From Gnetum montanum (Eukaryota; Streptophyta; Gnetopsida; Gnetales; Gnetaceae), in NCBI GenBank assembly GCA_015680685.1, contig MNCI01015581.1, forward strand, positions 65,033-129,032: 64,000 nt of DNA. The letters are read 5' to 3'. The notes under the pieces are model-generated. The model saw nothing but the letters and a program-made list of their open reading frames with translations. It did not search any database and was not told the DNA's origin. Positions 35,602 through 47,016 of the stretch are shown piece after piece; position 1 is the stretch's first letter; the number at the start of each line of letters is the position of its first letter. Both the position numbers and the translations under genes were made by a program.

Positions 35602-37510
35602 ATGTCTTCTTCTCACAAGAGTGCTTCTCTGCCTAAACTTGATAACACTTGTCCATCAAAGCCTAAACAATACCAAATTACATATACTCATCCAGATGAG
35701 TATGTGTTGAGCTTTACCTTCATCTTACACTAGGATGAATAGTTGTGGTGGTATGACATAAAGGGCAACATTTTGTTGCCGCCCAATCATGCTATTCTTG
35801 TAATGCTTTATCAAATGCTTACATGATGTGGTCTTTAAAACTGTCATGGGAAATATATTGTGGAAGATGTTGATGCTAGGGTTTATCATCCCATCGAAGC
35901 ACAATGCCTACGAGATTGGCAGCTAGAGCAGCCTTATGAACTTTCGAAGTGAAAAGGACTTAATGATTCTCCATTCCTATTGTATCAACAAGCTAGCAGG
36001 GATCTTCCACTCAATCACACTCCTCTCTTTAACTTCGATTATGAAGGTTAAAACCAGAATATACACTTCATAGTTCACAATCTTGATTCTGGTAATAAGG
36101 GATCCAATGATAAAGCAAGATTTGGAGGGGCAAGTCAAGACAGGGATGCCAACAAGAAGTACAATCATGATCATGGTCGTGATCACTAAAGAGGTAGTAG
36201 TAAGCACTGTGATGATGTTGGTTCTCCTTTGTCATCTTCTTCTTCTTCTTTTGGCTTTGATCGTGATTACAGAAGATGAGATCGTGATGGAGGCAATCAA
36301 AATGAGTGCAATGATCGATGGGACCACAATAACCAAAGGGATTGCCAGGATAGGAAGATTAAGGATGTAGATGTTCAAAAGAAGCACATTGCCATGAATG
36401 AAGAGGTAGTAGAGGGCATTGTAGGCACCATGATCAAGGCCTCAATGAGCCTCTATTTACTACCCAAAGTATGCTTAACATTGCAGAGGTAATTAGAATT
36501 CCAATATGGCATGTGAGAGATAGTTAGATCAAATGGTTAGACATGAACAGTATTCCTCGATTTGGAGGATATAACTTTGATCTATAGAATCATCTTCAAG
36601 ATTTTCAAGATGCATGTGCCTTGCAAAACATAGAGAATGAATGGCAAAAACTAAAGTTATTTCCCAGGACACTCATCACAGAAGCAAAGAACTGGTATTG
36701 GTCCTTAGAACTAGAATCTATTAGATGATGGAGTACCATGCTTGAGATGTTCAATGACAAGTATCAAACATACTCCTAGGTGTTCAACTTAAGAAAGAAA
36801 ATTGAAGGGTGGAAACAAGAAGCACATGAACCCTTGGATGCCACCATTGGTTAATACTATGCCTTGATGCACAAATGCTCTGGCCATGGTTTTTCTTAAT
36901 TAGCTCAACTCCACCACATTGTAGACAAGCTTTGTAATGAAACGAGGAAAACCCTTAGTGTCTATGCCCAAGGGAAGTTTTCAAAACTAACTACCCATCA
37001 AGTACAAAGGTTAATAGAGTAGGTCACCAAAGAGAAGTGGGAACTTAGAAAAAGAGAAAGTGCAAAGAAGTACAACCATGATCCTTCCATTTTCAAGAAG
37101 GAGGTTCAATTCTGTGACAACGATGATGAATCTGTATTTGACGAAGGGATGCATAAAAAAGCCTTACGACTTCAACAATTCCAATATGAACTTATGGCCA
37201 AGGTTGATCAGTTAAAAGACTCCATGGATAGTAGATTTCAAGCTATCCTCAAACGTCCTAAAGAGTCCTGAGAATAAGGTAGTAATTGTGAGCACAGGAG
37301 GTGCAAAGAAGTTGAATGTGCATATTACAAAGGTAAGGGAAAATTTGTTGTAATAGAAGAGGTTTTAGACAGTGAATTAGATCATGATCATGGATGTGAT
37401 GTTTGCCAATATGAACATCCCAAGGGATGTTGCCCCATTGTGTCACATCTTCAAGAGTTTAGGGCGTATGCCTTACATCCACGACTTACACAAATGTAAA
37501 CATTTGGAAG
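35602..37510 (+). pseudogene. Element F gag relic, part 1
   Basis: Starts at ATGTCTTCTTCTCACAAG (MSSSHKS), with the family motif THPDEYVLSFTFILH next. A D/R/H-rich tract (36090-36360) follows. The core is in a shifted frame, with NIENEWQKLKLFPRT near 36630 and FNDKYQTYS near 36750. A coiled-coil-like segment comes next (37000-37260). The compact zinc knuckle CDVCQYEHPKGC is near 37395-37435. Element G inserts right after LHKCKHLEGC, and gag continues at 44635 with the same phrase order as in G (40362 onward). Many stops. Confidence 0.65.
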
Positions 37511-37515
37511 GTTGT

Positions 37516-38270
37516 TGATGAACCGCAATATCGCAGCCTGCCATTATATCTATAAATAAGAGGCGGCCTATCCTTGTTTCTACATCTAGATCTAGACCCT
37601 TAGCCAAACTATAGCAGTTTTACCATTCCAGAGTTAGAATAATTTCCATGTGCCTGCAGTAGGATTCTCAAAGTGAACGGATCTTTATTCGAGCAAATTG
37701 TACCTGAGCACACATTTTTGTACGGCAATAAAGATGAATTTTCTGATAAACCTTGTAGCATATGGACTAAGCTAAATAGGACTTTAATTATTGTTAAATT
37801 TTTAAATGCTTTCTTAGATAATTAATCTCTCTTAACCCTCAACTTTCCTAGTTAAGTGCATTCAATACGACCGCTTCGAGCACGTGTGTAATGCTTGGTA
37901 ACCCAGTAACGAGTAGCGTTTGGTAATACCAATAGTGTTACACTAGTTCAGGGTGTGTACAGTAAGTGGGAACAGATACTGGTGCTAGGATGATATGAAC
38001 TTAGTTAGTGAATAGTTAATGAAAATTAGTTACTTAGTTCTCTTCACCCTTTCCTCTTAGCATAGATGTTAAAAAGATAAAAGACATAAAAATCACATGC
38101 CTCAAGTTTACTTACTGTGACAATACAAGTAAGTTTGGGAAGACAACGATTGATTAACCTTAAGTGTTCCATTAGGGTGCGTAAGCACTTAGTCCTTGGA
38201 GTTCGATTGCATCGTGCGTGAAACACTCATATTCGTATGGTTGAGTGTAGGGGTACCTTGCCACTCATCA
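37516..38270 (+). repeat. Element G 5' LTR (755 bp)
   Basis: TGATGAACCGCAATATCGC start, ACTCATCA end. Shorter than its partner because most of the U3 word array (compare 43849-43893) is missing. TATA box CTATAAATAAGAGG near 37551. Confidence 0.88.
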
Positions 38271-38271
38271 T

Positions 38272-38289
38272 TGGCGTCGTTGCCGGGGA
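38272..38289 (+). other. Element G primer-binding site (tRNA-Asp)
   Basis: TGGCGTCGTTGCCGGGGA differs at one base from the complement of the plant tRNA-Asp 3' end. Best-preserved PBS in the window. Confidence 0.88.
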
Positions 38290-38385
38290 CTTAGTTGTTT
38301 GTGTGCTACGTAGAACATAGGATATCATTCACATCATTGGGAAGCTAGAATGAATCCTTAGGATTGATCACAAGAAAATAAGATA

Positions 38386-38394
38386 ACGGTAAGT
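38386..38394 (+). promoter_or_regulatory. Candidate 5' splice donor in G leader
   Basis: ACGGTAAGT is a near-consensus donor between PBS and the gag ATG, where the donor for a spliced ORF3 transcript would be expected. The other elements do not clearly keep it. Confidence 0.3.
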
Positions 38395-38415
38395 AGCACA
38401 TCGAACAAGATAACA

Positions 38416-40960
38416 ATGTCTTCTTCTTCACACAAAAGCACTTCATCGCCTAGGGATAACACAATAGGCAGTCAGCGACACAACATACATAACCAAGAAC
38501 CACCAGTTTCTCAATAGTTCTGAGTGGTATATATTCATCACGATGAATATGTACCTGAATTTACCTTTATCCTCCATCAAAATGAGCAACTGCGTTGGAG
38601 AGACTTGGAGGGTAACATAGTGTTGCCTCTAGACCGAGCAATCCCCAACATACTCCCTCGTGCTCTCGCACAAATAGGCATGTCACAATTATATGCAAAA
38701 TATGTTGTATGCAAGCACCAAGCAAGGGACTACCATCCCACAAAAGCGCAACATCAATGGGACTTGCAATAGGAGAGATATTACACATTGTTGAAGGGCA
38801 AAGGACCCCATAACACTTCACCCGTCTTAAGCGAAATCAAGGGTGGTGAACCTATTTAATAGGTTCTCCACAAAATGATGTTCCCCCTGCTAACGATGGT
38901 GAGGAGGTGGTGTATCAGAACCTTCACTCCACGATTCACAACCCTAGTTCTGATTCCCACAAACACTAAGTGTTCAATGAGGGAACACAAACACATAATG
39001 AAGGTGGGCAGTTTGATCGTCATCACGATCGGGGTCGAGACCACCGAAGAGAAGGAAGGAAACATCGTCATGGCGATGATTCTCCTTCCTCTTCATCTTC
39101 ATCGTCACATTCACCCTCTCCTTCTATATCAGGACGTAGCCATAAAGAACCTAATCGTGAGGATAAGGGTAAACATAGTGAGAAACCTCAACGAGAGAGT
39201 CAAGAGTGAGTACAAGGGCATTTGAGAGAATCACGACATAAAAGGGAAAGTAGGGAACTGCATAGACATCACAGACACTATGAGAGAAATGACCATGAAG
39301 AACCCCTACTTGCAACCTAAAGCATGCTAGATATTATGGAGGCTGTAAGAATACCTACAACACACCAAAAAGATAGTAGGATCAAGAGACCAGACATGAA
39401 TAATATCCCACAATTTGAGGGGGGATACAATGCTGATCCGTAGAACCACTTACAGGAATTTCATGATGCTTGTGCCTTGCAGAACATTGAAAATGAGTGG
39501 CAAAAGTTAAATTTGTTTCCAAGGATACTCATAAAAGAAGCAGAAAGCTAGTACCAGTCCTTAGAACCGGAATCCATTCGAAGGTGGAGTACGATGCTAG
39601 AACTATTTAATGATAAATATCAAACGTACTCTCGGGTGTCCAACTTCTGAAAGTAGATCCAAGGATGGAAGCAGGGAAATCATAAACCCTTGGATGCTAC
39701 CATGGGCCATTACTATGCACTATTACATCGTTGCCCAGGCCATGGTTACTCGTAGCCAGATCAACTAGACCATCTCGTAGATGGGCTAAGACATGAAACC
39801 AAGAGAACCCTTGGAACATATGCCCAAGGGAGATTATCAGAACTTAGGTCCCATCAAGTTCATATATTTTTGGAGCAAGTAGCTAAGGAAGAAGGAGAGC
39901 TACGTAAGAGAGAAAGCGCGGAAGAGTATAACTGTGATCCTTCCCTCCGAAAAAGGGGAGTGAGATTCTGTGAGGAGGAGGAAGAGTCACCACTCGAGGA
40001 GATGGTGAATAGAAAAACATTTCTGCTTCAAAAATTAACAACAAAAGTGTTGGCTAAGGTAGATCAAATGTGGGACTCCTTAGATAGTAGATTCAAAACT
40101 GTCCTTAAAATCATAGAGGAGTCTAAGGAGCAAAGTAGTGACTATGATAAATAGAATATGAGGGATTTGGACCATGAATGTAACAAAGGTAAGGGTAAAT
40201 TGGCCATCATCGAAGAGGTTGTGGATTCTGATATGGACAATGATGGTGGGTGTGAGATATGTCAATATGACCATCCTAAGGGATGTTTCCCAATAATCTC
40301 ACATCTACAAGAGTCTGGGGTGTATGCACTCAACCCAAGACTTAACAAACGGCAAGCACCCTGAAGGTTTCCTTATCCCCAAGGTAACGCAAGATAGTTC
40401 CACCAAACATTAACATATTATCCAAGTGGAACTCCACCACAACCTATTGAGCAACACCAGCAGTGGCAATATCCATAGTCATGGGGGATGCCACCGCCTA
40501 GGCAACAATACCCTTACTGGCAACCGGATCCATATGGCTATTACATGCAGCAGCCAGTCTCTCCAAGTGACTCTGTCGATCACATAACCCCACAATGTCA
40601 CTACCAAGCTTGGGAGTATTATAGGACTCCTTCTCCTAGAAGAGACAACCCATAGACATACCATCCTCTGAATCCATCTGTGACTCTCACACTAATAGCT
40701 CCACTACCACCCACTCCAGCAATGTAAGGGGAACTCCCCACTCAGCTGTAGCAACGTAATGCTACGAGAGCTATAAATCTCCAAGCCGCTATTGGTTCTA
40801 AAAACTGTACAAAGAGAAGACCTTTCTTCAGAACCAATAGTCCAAACAAGCTCTCACAACCACAAGCGATTGAGCCCCTAAATGCCTTTCCATCAAATAA
40901 GGCTTCGGAGATCCCTTCAAACCAAAAATAGATCTCAACGCACACGATTATGTAAACACA
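38416..40960 (+). pseudogene. Element G gag relic
   Basis: Starts MSSSSHKSTSSPRD. After a stop comes the N-terminal domain VVYIHHDEYVPEFTFILH with RWRDLEGNIVLPLDRA (38524-38772). The RS/RH-rich tract (38970-39209) contains RHHDRGRDHRREGRKHRHGD and a Ser run. Next is the core, with QFEGGYNADP, NIENEWQKLNLFPRILIKEA and LFNDKYQTYSRVSN (39400-39650). A coiled-coil-like segment is open for 94 codons (39870-40154). The compact knuckle CEICQYDHPKGC is at about 40249-40284, followed by a Gln/Pro-rich linker. Frameshifts and about ten stops. It is very similar to E. Confidence 0.75.
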
Positions 40961-40984
40961 TACTGTCACTGACTATATCAAGGA

Positions 40985-41445
40985 GGGCCACCTTCCCAAG
41001 AAATTCTTTGACCCCGGAAGTCGCTTAATCTACCTCCAAGTCACTGGGAATGAACCACGTAAAGCTCTTCTTGACTCAGGTTCTAGAGTCAACTTAATAT
41101 CACAAGAAATGTATAAATCTTGAAACCTACGTCCACTAAAGAAGAGTAATATTCGCTTAGAGTTGGCTAACCAATCCATCGCCATTCCTTTGGGATTGGT
41201 GGAGGACATCATTACCACTGTGTGGGTGGTCATACCCAACTAATTTCCTAGTGATACAAGTAAACAATGACAAAGGGGACTTCCCAATAATAATGGGGAG
41301 GGCATGGCTAAGTACCATAAACGCATGCCTAGGAATCCATGATCTTTCCCTAGAAATATCTAAGAAAAATACTTATGGAATGATTGAGAAGAAGAAGGTT
41401 CCATGCATCACATATAGTGATACAGAGGGTGATGGCATATAGGAA
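40985..41445 (+). pseudogene. Element G retropepsin-like protease
   Basis: Active-site strand ALLDSGSRVNLIS near 41067-41105 with the catalytic Asp intact. Then come LANQSIAIPLGLVEDIITT and a frameshift, with an open piece from 41251 carrying FPIIMGRAWLSTINACLGI and EKKKVPCITYSD. Followed by the Athila-type connector (LEQECHQLP) and then directly by post-integrase sequence. Confidence 0.7.
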
Positions 41446-43401
41446 TGTTCAACATTGCGTGCATGCAACCAGTGTGCCTAGGAAGTTAACATACAAAAGT
41501 GCCTGTATGTAGCAACCACACAACAAGAAAACACCCAGTGGTTGACAACTAATAAGGAGAGCAACTTACCAACATGCATGGAACTGGCTGGGGGAACAAC
41601 TTGCGCCCACATCGAAAGCATAGATACACTGGAGCAAGAGTGTCACCAACTTCCAACACTTAACTTGAAACCATCAATTAGGGGAAGTTGGAGATTCTTA
41701 AAACCTTAAGAAAAACACTCCGATAAGAGAATGTTAGTTAGTGTGCGACAGACCAACCCTTATCATAAATCTACAATGGTCAATGCACATTACACCTCTA
41801 AGAACAGATGACCTCGCTTGTTGTTTCGGATCTCTCCCTTCCAACTTAGTCATGGTGGAGATGGCCACCTATGCTAATCAATCAAGGCCCTCAGTTTCTT
41901 TTTAAGTTTTTTTTTACACATTTTTGTTTTACAAATTTCTTTAACTTTTCTTGTTTTTGTTTTGCAACAACATTCGTACTTTTTTCTTTTATTTGTGCAT
42001 GTGTGTGTGTGTATTTATCCATTTTGTCAAGTTTGTCACCCAATAAGTACTCCTGATGATGATGGTATGAATTGTATTCTACTGGTTGCTAATGTTTGGT
42101 TTTTACCTTTAAGTTATAATGTTGATACTAAGGTATGGTTCTTTTGATATAACAGGCAATGAGTCCACATCATCCATGCATCCATAAATTTCTATGGTCT
42201 CTCCTGGCTTAGAACTGTACAGTCCCTTTCTTCAAAATAATAAGAACTATTAATGAATTGGTGACTGGGCATTTCTCAAGCTAAGGAAGGACTCAAGGAT
42301 TGAAAAGGGTGTGACTTCAAAGGGACTTGATGCATTTGTGTTGGCCATTCTCTTGGGTGCTTGGATGTTTTCTTCTTGATTTTTTCTTACCATTCCAACG
42401 TTGCCGCATTATCAAGAAGCTGAGCCAATAAAAATAAAAATAATAAGTCTTTGCATGGTGTAGTTCTCAAGAAAAACACAAAAAAAAATTGTGGGAATTC
42501 AAAGCACATCCCTCAGATGAAATAATCATTTGGGCTACAAGCACTAGTTATGGGACTAAACAAATATGTTCCCTCTAACTAAGACCCTTCCTCGCTTCGT
42601 ACCTTCTCCTTTCTCGTTTTGTCTAAATGGTGGTGACTATTTGATGAAGGCATTCTTGTTACTTCGGGTGGATGGATTAGCCAAATGTATTAATGCGAAG
42701 TCACTAGATGTATATTGTTTGAGGCTGGATTTGGAATGAGATCTGCCAAGTCACATTAATCATTAATACACAAGGGGTTGTACATCACCTTGTTCTTGAG
42801 ACTCCATTCCATTCTCTTCTTTCCATCATTCTTTCTCCATTGTTCACCTCATTGCTGGTTGTATCAGTAGTCCATATTTTGGGTTGATGCATTGTTTTCT
42901 TTTTGGTAAACTCTTGTGGTTAAGACTCTAAATTTTGCTTCCAAATGACATTTCCATAGCCTACGAACTCTTTGAATGTGGGAATGATAGGGCATTCAAG
43001 GCATGAGCCTACTTTGGGGAGGACCCACTAGCATTCCTATTTGGTGCATCAATTAATTTCTTTCCCTTAAACATTTTCACAATCAATTTCTATTTTGTTC
43101 ATTTCCATCTTTGACATCCATTTCATTAGCGTTACCATTGTCTCTTTTTATCCATCTTTCTTATTCCTTATCTTTTTCCATTCTCTCGCTACCAAAGGTT
43201 TGCAATTAGTCATGGGGGTCTTGGTCCAATTTTTTCGATTTTCTCCTAACCCCTACACCTTTGGTAGTCACCATTATTATATCTCCAGAATCTGCATCAG
43301 CCATATCACAACTTAGCCAATGGACTCTATGCTAAGGCAAGGTATCAACTGCATTGTGATTCATTTACCCTTGCTAATATAAGACTGTGTTGTGTGTGCA
43401 G
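41446..43401 (+). other. Element G spacer
   Basis: Connector remnant to 41690, then the sequence that follows integrase in H, including TTAGTCATGGTGGAG (41846-41860). Next is a T-rich tract and blocks shared with A, C, F and H (42160-43060). A second purine tract TTAGTCATGGGGGTC is at 43206-43220, and a branch/acceptor module at 43372-43401 (TGCTAAT, AG 24 nt later). No credible ORF. Confidence 0.6.
43372..43401 (+). promoter_or_regulatory. Branch point and 3' splice acceptor, element G
   Basis: TGCTAAT at 43372-43378, acceptor TGCAG ending at 43401, ATGGC at once after. Branch A to acceptor 24 nt. Confidence 0.55.
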
Positions 43402-43593
43402 ATGGCAATCATATAACCACGGATTGGATCTAGAGGGAACACTTGGAATGGATCAACACTGAAGCAATTATGNAGATCTAGAGGGAACACTTGGAATGGA
43501 TCAACACTGAAGCAATTATGCAAGGAACAAGATTGATGGTGCACTTATGGATGGACAACGAAAGGTGCAATCTTGGCATTGGTAGCAACAAAA

Positions 43594-43640
<47 letters not shown>

Positions 43641-43680
43641 TGCCAAATAAGGCTGGATGTCAAATGTGCATAGTGTTCAC
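43402..43680 (+). pseudogene. Element G ORF3 stump
   Basis: ATGGCAATCATATAA gives a four-codon frame. An offset frame keeps DWI-x-REHLEWI and WMDNERCNLGIG, shared with E. A 46-bp exact duplication around the N at 43473 distorts this region (probable assembly join). A (CT)n run follows at about 43598-43636. Confidence 0.4.
43598..43636 (+). repeat. (CT)n microsatellite
   Basis: About 19 uninterrupted CT units inside the element G spacer. The equivalent site in E has only a short GA-rich stretch (about 29550). Confidence 0.9.
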
Positions 43681-43822
43681 TCTTGTTGTCATGAACACTA
43701 ATTTTGTCATGTATTGTAATGATGATCCGTTCACATGTCACCCCATTCACCATTAGTATCATTCAAGTTAATAACCCCATACCTTGCCAATATTTTGTAA
43801 GGAACTTGAGGATGAGTTTTTA

Positions 43823-43838
43823 TTCAGTCATGGGGGTA
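43823..43838 (+). promoter_or_regulatory. Element G terminal polypurine tract
   Basis: TTCAGTCATGGGGGTA abutting the 3' LTR. Confidence 0.85.
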
Positions 43839-44634
43839 TGATGAACCACGATATCACATATGCGATATCGCGTCCGCCCTCGATATTGCGACCTGCCATT
43901 ATATCTATAAATAAGAGTCGACCTTCCCTTGTTTCTACATCTAGATCTAGACCCTTAGCCAAACTATAGTAGTTTTACCATTCCAGAGTTAGAATAATTT
44001 CCATGTTCCCGCAGTAGGAGTCTCAAAGTGAACGGATCTTTATTCGAGGAAATTGTACTTGAGCACACATTTTTGTACGGTAATAAAGATGAACTTTCTG
44101 ATAAAACTTGTAGAATATGGACTAAGCTAAATAGGACTTTAATTATTGTAAAATGTTTAAATGCTTTCTTAGATAATTAATCTCTCTCAACCCTCAACTC
44201 TCCTAGTTAAGTGCATTCAATATGACCGCTTTGAGCACATGTGTAACACTTACTAACCCAGTAACAAGTAGCGTTTGGTAATCCTAGCAGCATTACACTG
44301 GTTCAGGGTGTGTATGGTAAGTGGGAATGGATATTGGTTCTAGGACGATTAGAACTTAGTTAGTGAGTAGTTAATGGAAATTATTTACTTAGTTCTCTTC
44401 ATCCTTTCCTCTTAGCATAGGCGTTAAAAAGATAAAAGACATAAAAATCACATGCCTTAAGCTTACTTAACCATACAACCATGACAATACAAGTAAGTTT
44501 GGGAAGACAATGATTGATTAACCTTAAGTGTTCCATTAGGGCACGTAAGCACTTTGTCCTTGGAGTTCGACCAGATCGCACGTGAAACACTTGTATTTGT
44601 ATGGTTGAGTGTAGGGGTACCTTGCTACTCATTA
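43839..44634 (+). repeat. Element G 3' LTR (796 bp)
   Basis: TGATGAACCACGATATCAC start, ACTCATTA end. U3 word array 43849-43893 with ATATCGCG-type words before the TATA box at about 43908. Confidence 0.88.
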
Positions 44635-45180
44635 GTTGCCTTATCCTCAAGGTAATCTCAAGCAATTCTGCTAGCAATAATCGTATTATCCAAGTGGAGC
44701 TACACCGTAACCATACGAACAATACCAACAATGGCAACAACCACAAGCATGGCCGCTTACACCACCAAGGCAACAATACCCTTACCAATAGCTTAATCCC
44801 TATGGTTACCACATTCAACAACCCATGTCTCCACGTGACTCTTCCAGTCATGTTTATAATATTTAGCCTTACTACCATCCTTTTGATTATTGTCAAACTC
44901 CTTCTCCACATGAAAGAAGGGATGTCACCTCCTATCCTTATCCTCCTCCTATTCTTGCATAGACTTCTCCTCCAGTTGCATAGCTACCACCTACTCTACC
45001 AATGCAAGATGAACTACCCACTCAACCACAATAATGCAATGTTACAAGGGCTATTAATTTGCAACCCAATCATCAATCGGAGGGGTCGATTGCTTGATTA
45101 AAGAAAAGACCTTTCTTTTGACCCTGTAGTCCACCTAAGCCTTCACCTACACCCACGGTTGATGACCCTACTCCTGCCTC
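44635..45180 (+). pseudogene. Element F gag relic, part 2
   Basis: Resumes after element G with the Gln/Tyr/Pro-rich linker (PYEQYQQWQQPQAW, RQQYPYQ, NPYGYHIQQP) and a MQDELPTQPQ phrase, then NVTRAINLQP. It mirrors 40380-40800 of G. Stops and a frameshift present. Confidence 0.65.
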
Positions 45181-45199
45181 TTCCTCCATATTAGATTCC

Positions 45200-45740
45200 T
45201 TCAAGCCTCCTTCAAACCAAAATCTGCCAAGGATCCATATTGTAATGCTTACTCACACTCATTCTAATTGGATCTGTGTAGGAAACCTTCCTAGGAAATT
45301 AGTTGATCCTAGAAATCCTCTAGTTTATTTGCAGATTGCTAAGAATGAACCATGAAAGGATCTTCTTAATTATGGTTCTAGTATCAATTTCATTTCTCAT
45401 GAGATGTACACTACCTGGAGCCTACCTCCTCTTAAGAAGAGAAACATTAGATTAGAATTGGCAAACTAGTCTATCATTATTCCATTGGGACTGGCAGAAG
45501 ACATTGTGACTACTATCTATGGGCAGTCTTATCTTACCAACTTCCTAGTAATCAAAGTGGAGAACTACAAAGGTAAATTTCAAATCATCATGGGAAGAGC
45601 ATGGTTGAGCACCATAGGTGCAAGAATGGGCATCAAAGATCTTTCTATGGAAATCTCTAAAAAAAATGCATTTGGAAAGATCAAGAAGAAGAGAGTTCCA
45701 TGCATTGCGTACAATGATAGTAAGTGTAATTATGTGTAGA
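45200..45740 (+). pseudogene. Element F retropepsin-like protease
   Basis: Active-site strand LLNYGSSINFIS near 45362 (catalytic Asp to Asn). The flap/C-terminal half is open at 45485-45739, with GLAEDIVTTIYG, FQIIMGRAWLSTIGA and KKKRVPCIAYND. Followed by the connector (45788-46084) with MDELEQAHHQLSDD. Confidence 0.7.
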
Positions 45741-46089
45741 AACTTTGGGCCATCAAGCAAGCATCCATCTCTTCATGTAAGCAATGTGTGCTAGAAATAG
45801 AAATTCAAAGGTGTTTGTATGCAGTACCCACAAAACAAGAGGGCACCCAGTGGTTGATAGCTAATTCAGAAAGTAGCACACTATGCATGCAACCAGCTGA
45901 GAGCCTAACATGTGAATATGTCATAAGCATGGATGAACTAGAGCAAGCTCATCACCAACTCTCTGATGATACAAACAATGATACCTATTGGGGAGAGTTG
46001 AAAATTCCTGAGAACTTCAAGCAACAACCCATTGAATTAAAAACGTTACCAATTGGAATGGATATATGTATTTTTGAAAAATAAAAAGT

Positions 46090-47010
46090 TGGTTATAATC
46101 AATGTAAGACTTGCTCCAAAACAAAAAGAGATGCTATTAAAGGTAGTTGAAAGATGATCAACATATTTTGCTTGGTCATATCCTAAACTCATAGGGATTG
46201 ATCCTAGGATATGCTAGCATCACATTTACATCAACTTGGACATGAAGCCAAAATGATAGCCACAAAGGTAGTTGAACCCCAAATTGAAGCAAATCGTCAA
46301 GGAGGAAATCGAATAACTCCTCAAGTTAGGGTTCATCAATCCCATTGCAAATAGTGAGTGGGTTAGTCCACTCATAATTGTACCAAAGAAAGATGGTAAG
46401 TAGCAAGTCTGCATCGATTTCAGGTTGCTGAATATGGCAACATTCAAGGATCACTTTCCATTGTCATTTGTTGACTAGGTGCTTGACACAATATTAGTGC
46501 ATTACTACTATAGCTTCCTAGATGGTTATAGTGGCTATAACCAAATCCAAATTGCACTAGAGAACCAAGCAAAGACAACATTCACAAGTCTGTTAGGAAA
46601 TTTTTCATATCGTAAGATGTCATTTGGTCTATGCAATGCTCCTGCCACATTTCAATTCCTGGTCTTGAGCATGTTTCAATAGTAGATCGATAGTGGCGTA
46701 GAAGTCTTTATGGATGATTCTCCACCTATGGAGCTACATTTGAGTAAGCCCTAGACCACCTTGAGTAAGTGTTAAAATGATGTGTTGAAACTAACTTGTA
46801 GTTCAATTAGTAAAAAAGTCATCTTATGGTCCAGGAGGACATTGTATTAGGGCACAAAATCTCACAAGTAGGAATTGAGGTGGACCCTAAAAAAAAATAA
46901 GGGTCATCCAAGGAATAACCTACTAGCCAAAAATAGTTAAAGATGCTTGGTCATTCCTTGGACACACTGGCTACTACTAGCGATTCATAGAGAATTTCTT
47001 TAAAATTCTA
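46090..47010 (+). pseudogene. Element F reverse transcriptase
   Basis: RT blocks in order: LKQIVKEEIE, GFINPIANSEWVSPLIIVPKK, VCIDFRLLNMATFKDHFPL, FLDGYSGYNQIQIALE, MSFGLCNAPATFQ, then the catalytic box VEVFMDDS near 46700. The Asp pair is present, but a frameshift follows straight after. LGHKI and a degenerate FLGH block precede the RNase H. Typical Athila/Tat-type RT sequence. Confidence 0.75.
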
Positions 47011-47016
47011 AAATTT

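Larger units (their letters stand above)
37516..44634 (+). mobile_element. Element G: gag-protease-only LTR retrotransposon nested in F's gag
   Basis: 5' LTR 37516-38270, PBS 38272-38289, gag 38416-40960, protease 40985-41445, spacer with two internal purine tracts, ORF3 stump 43402, PPT 43823-43838 and 3' LTR 43839-44634. TSD GTTGT (37511-37515) and GTTGC (44635-44639), one mismatch. RT, RNase H and integrase are missing: the frame after protease passes at about 41690-41860 into the sequence that follows integrase in H. Confidence 0.87.

Noticed and set aside
43478-43762. Minus-strand frame with an Arg-Glu repeat
   Set aside because: Produced by the (CT)n microsatellite. Not a protein repeat.
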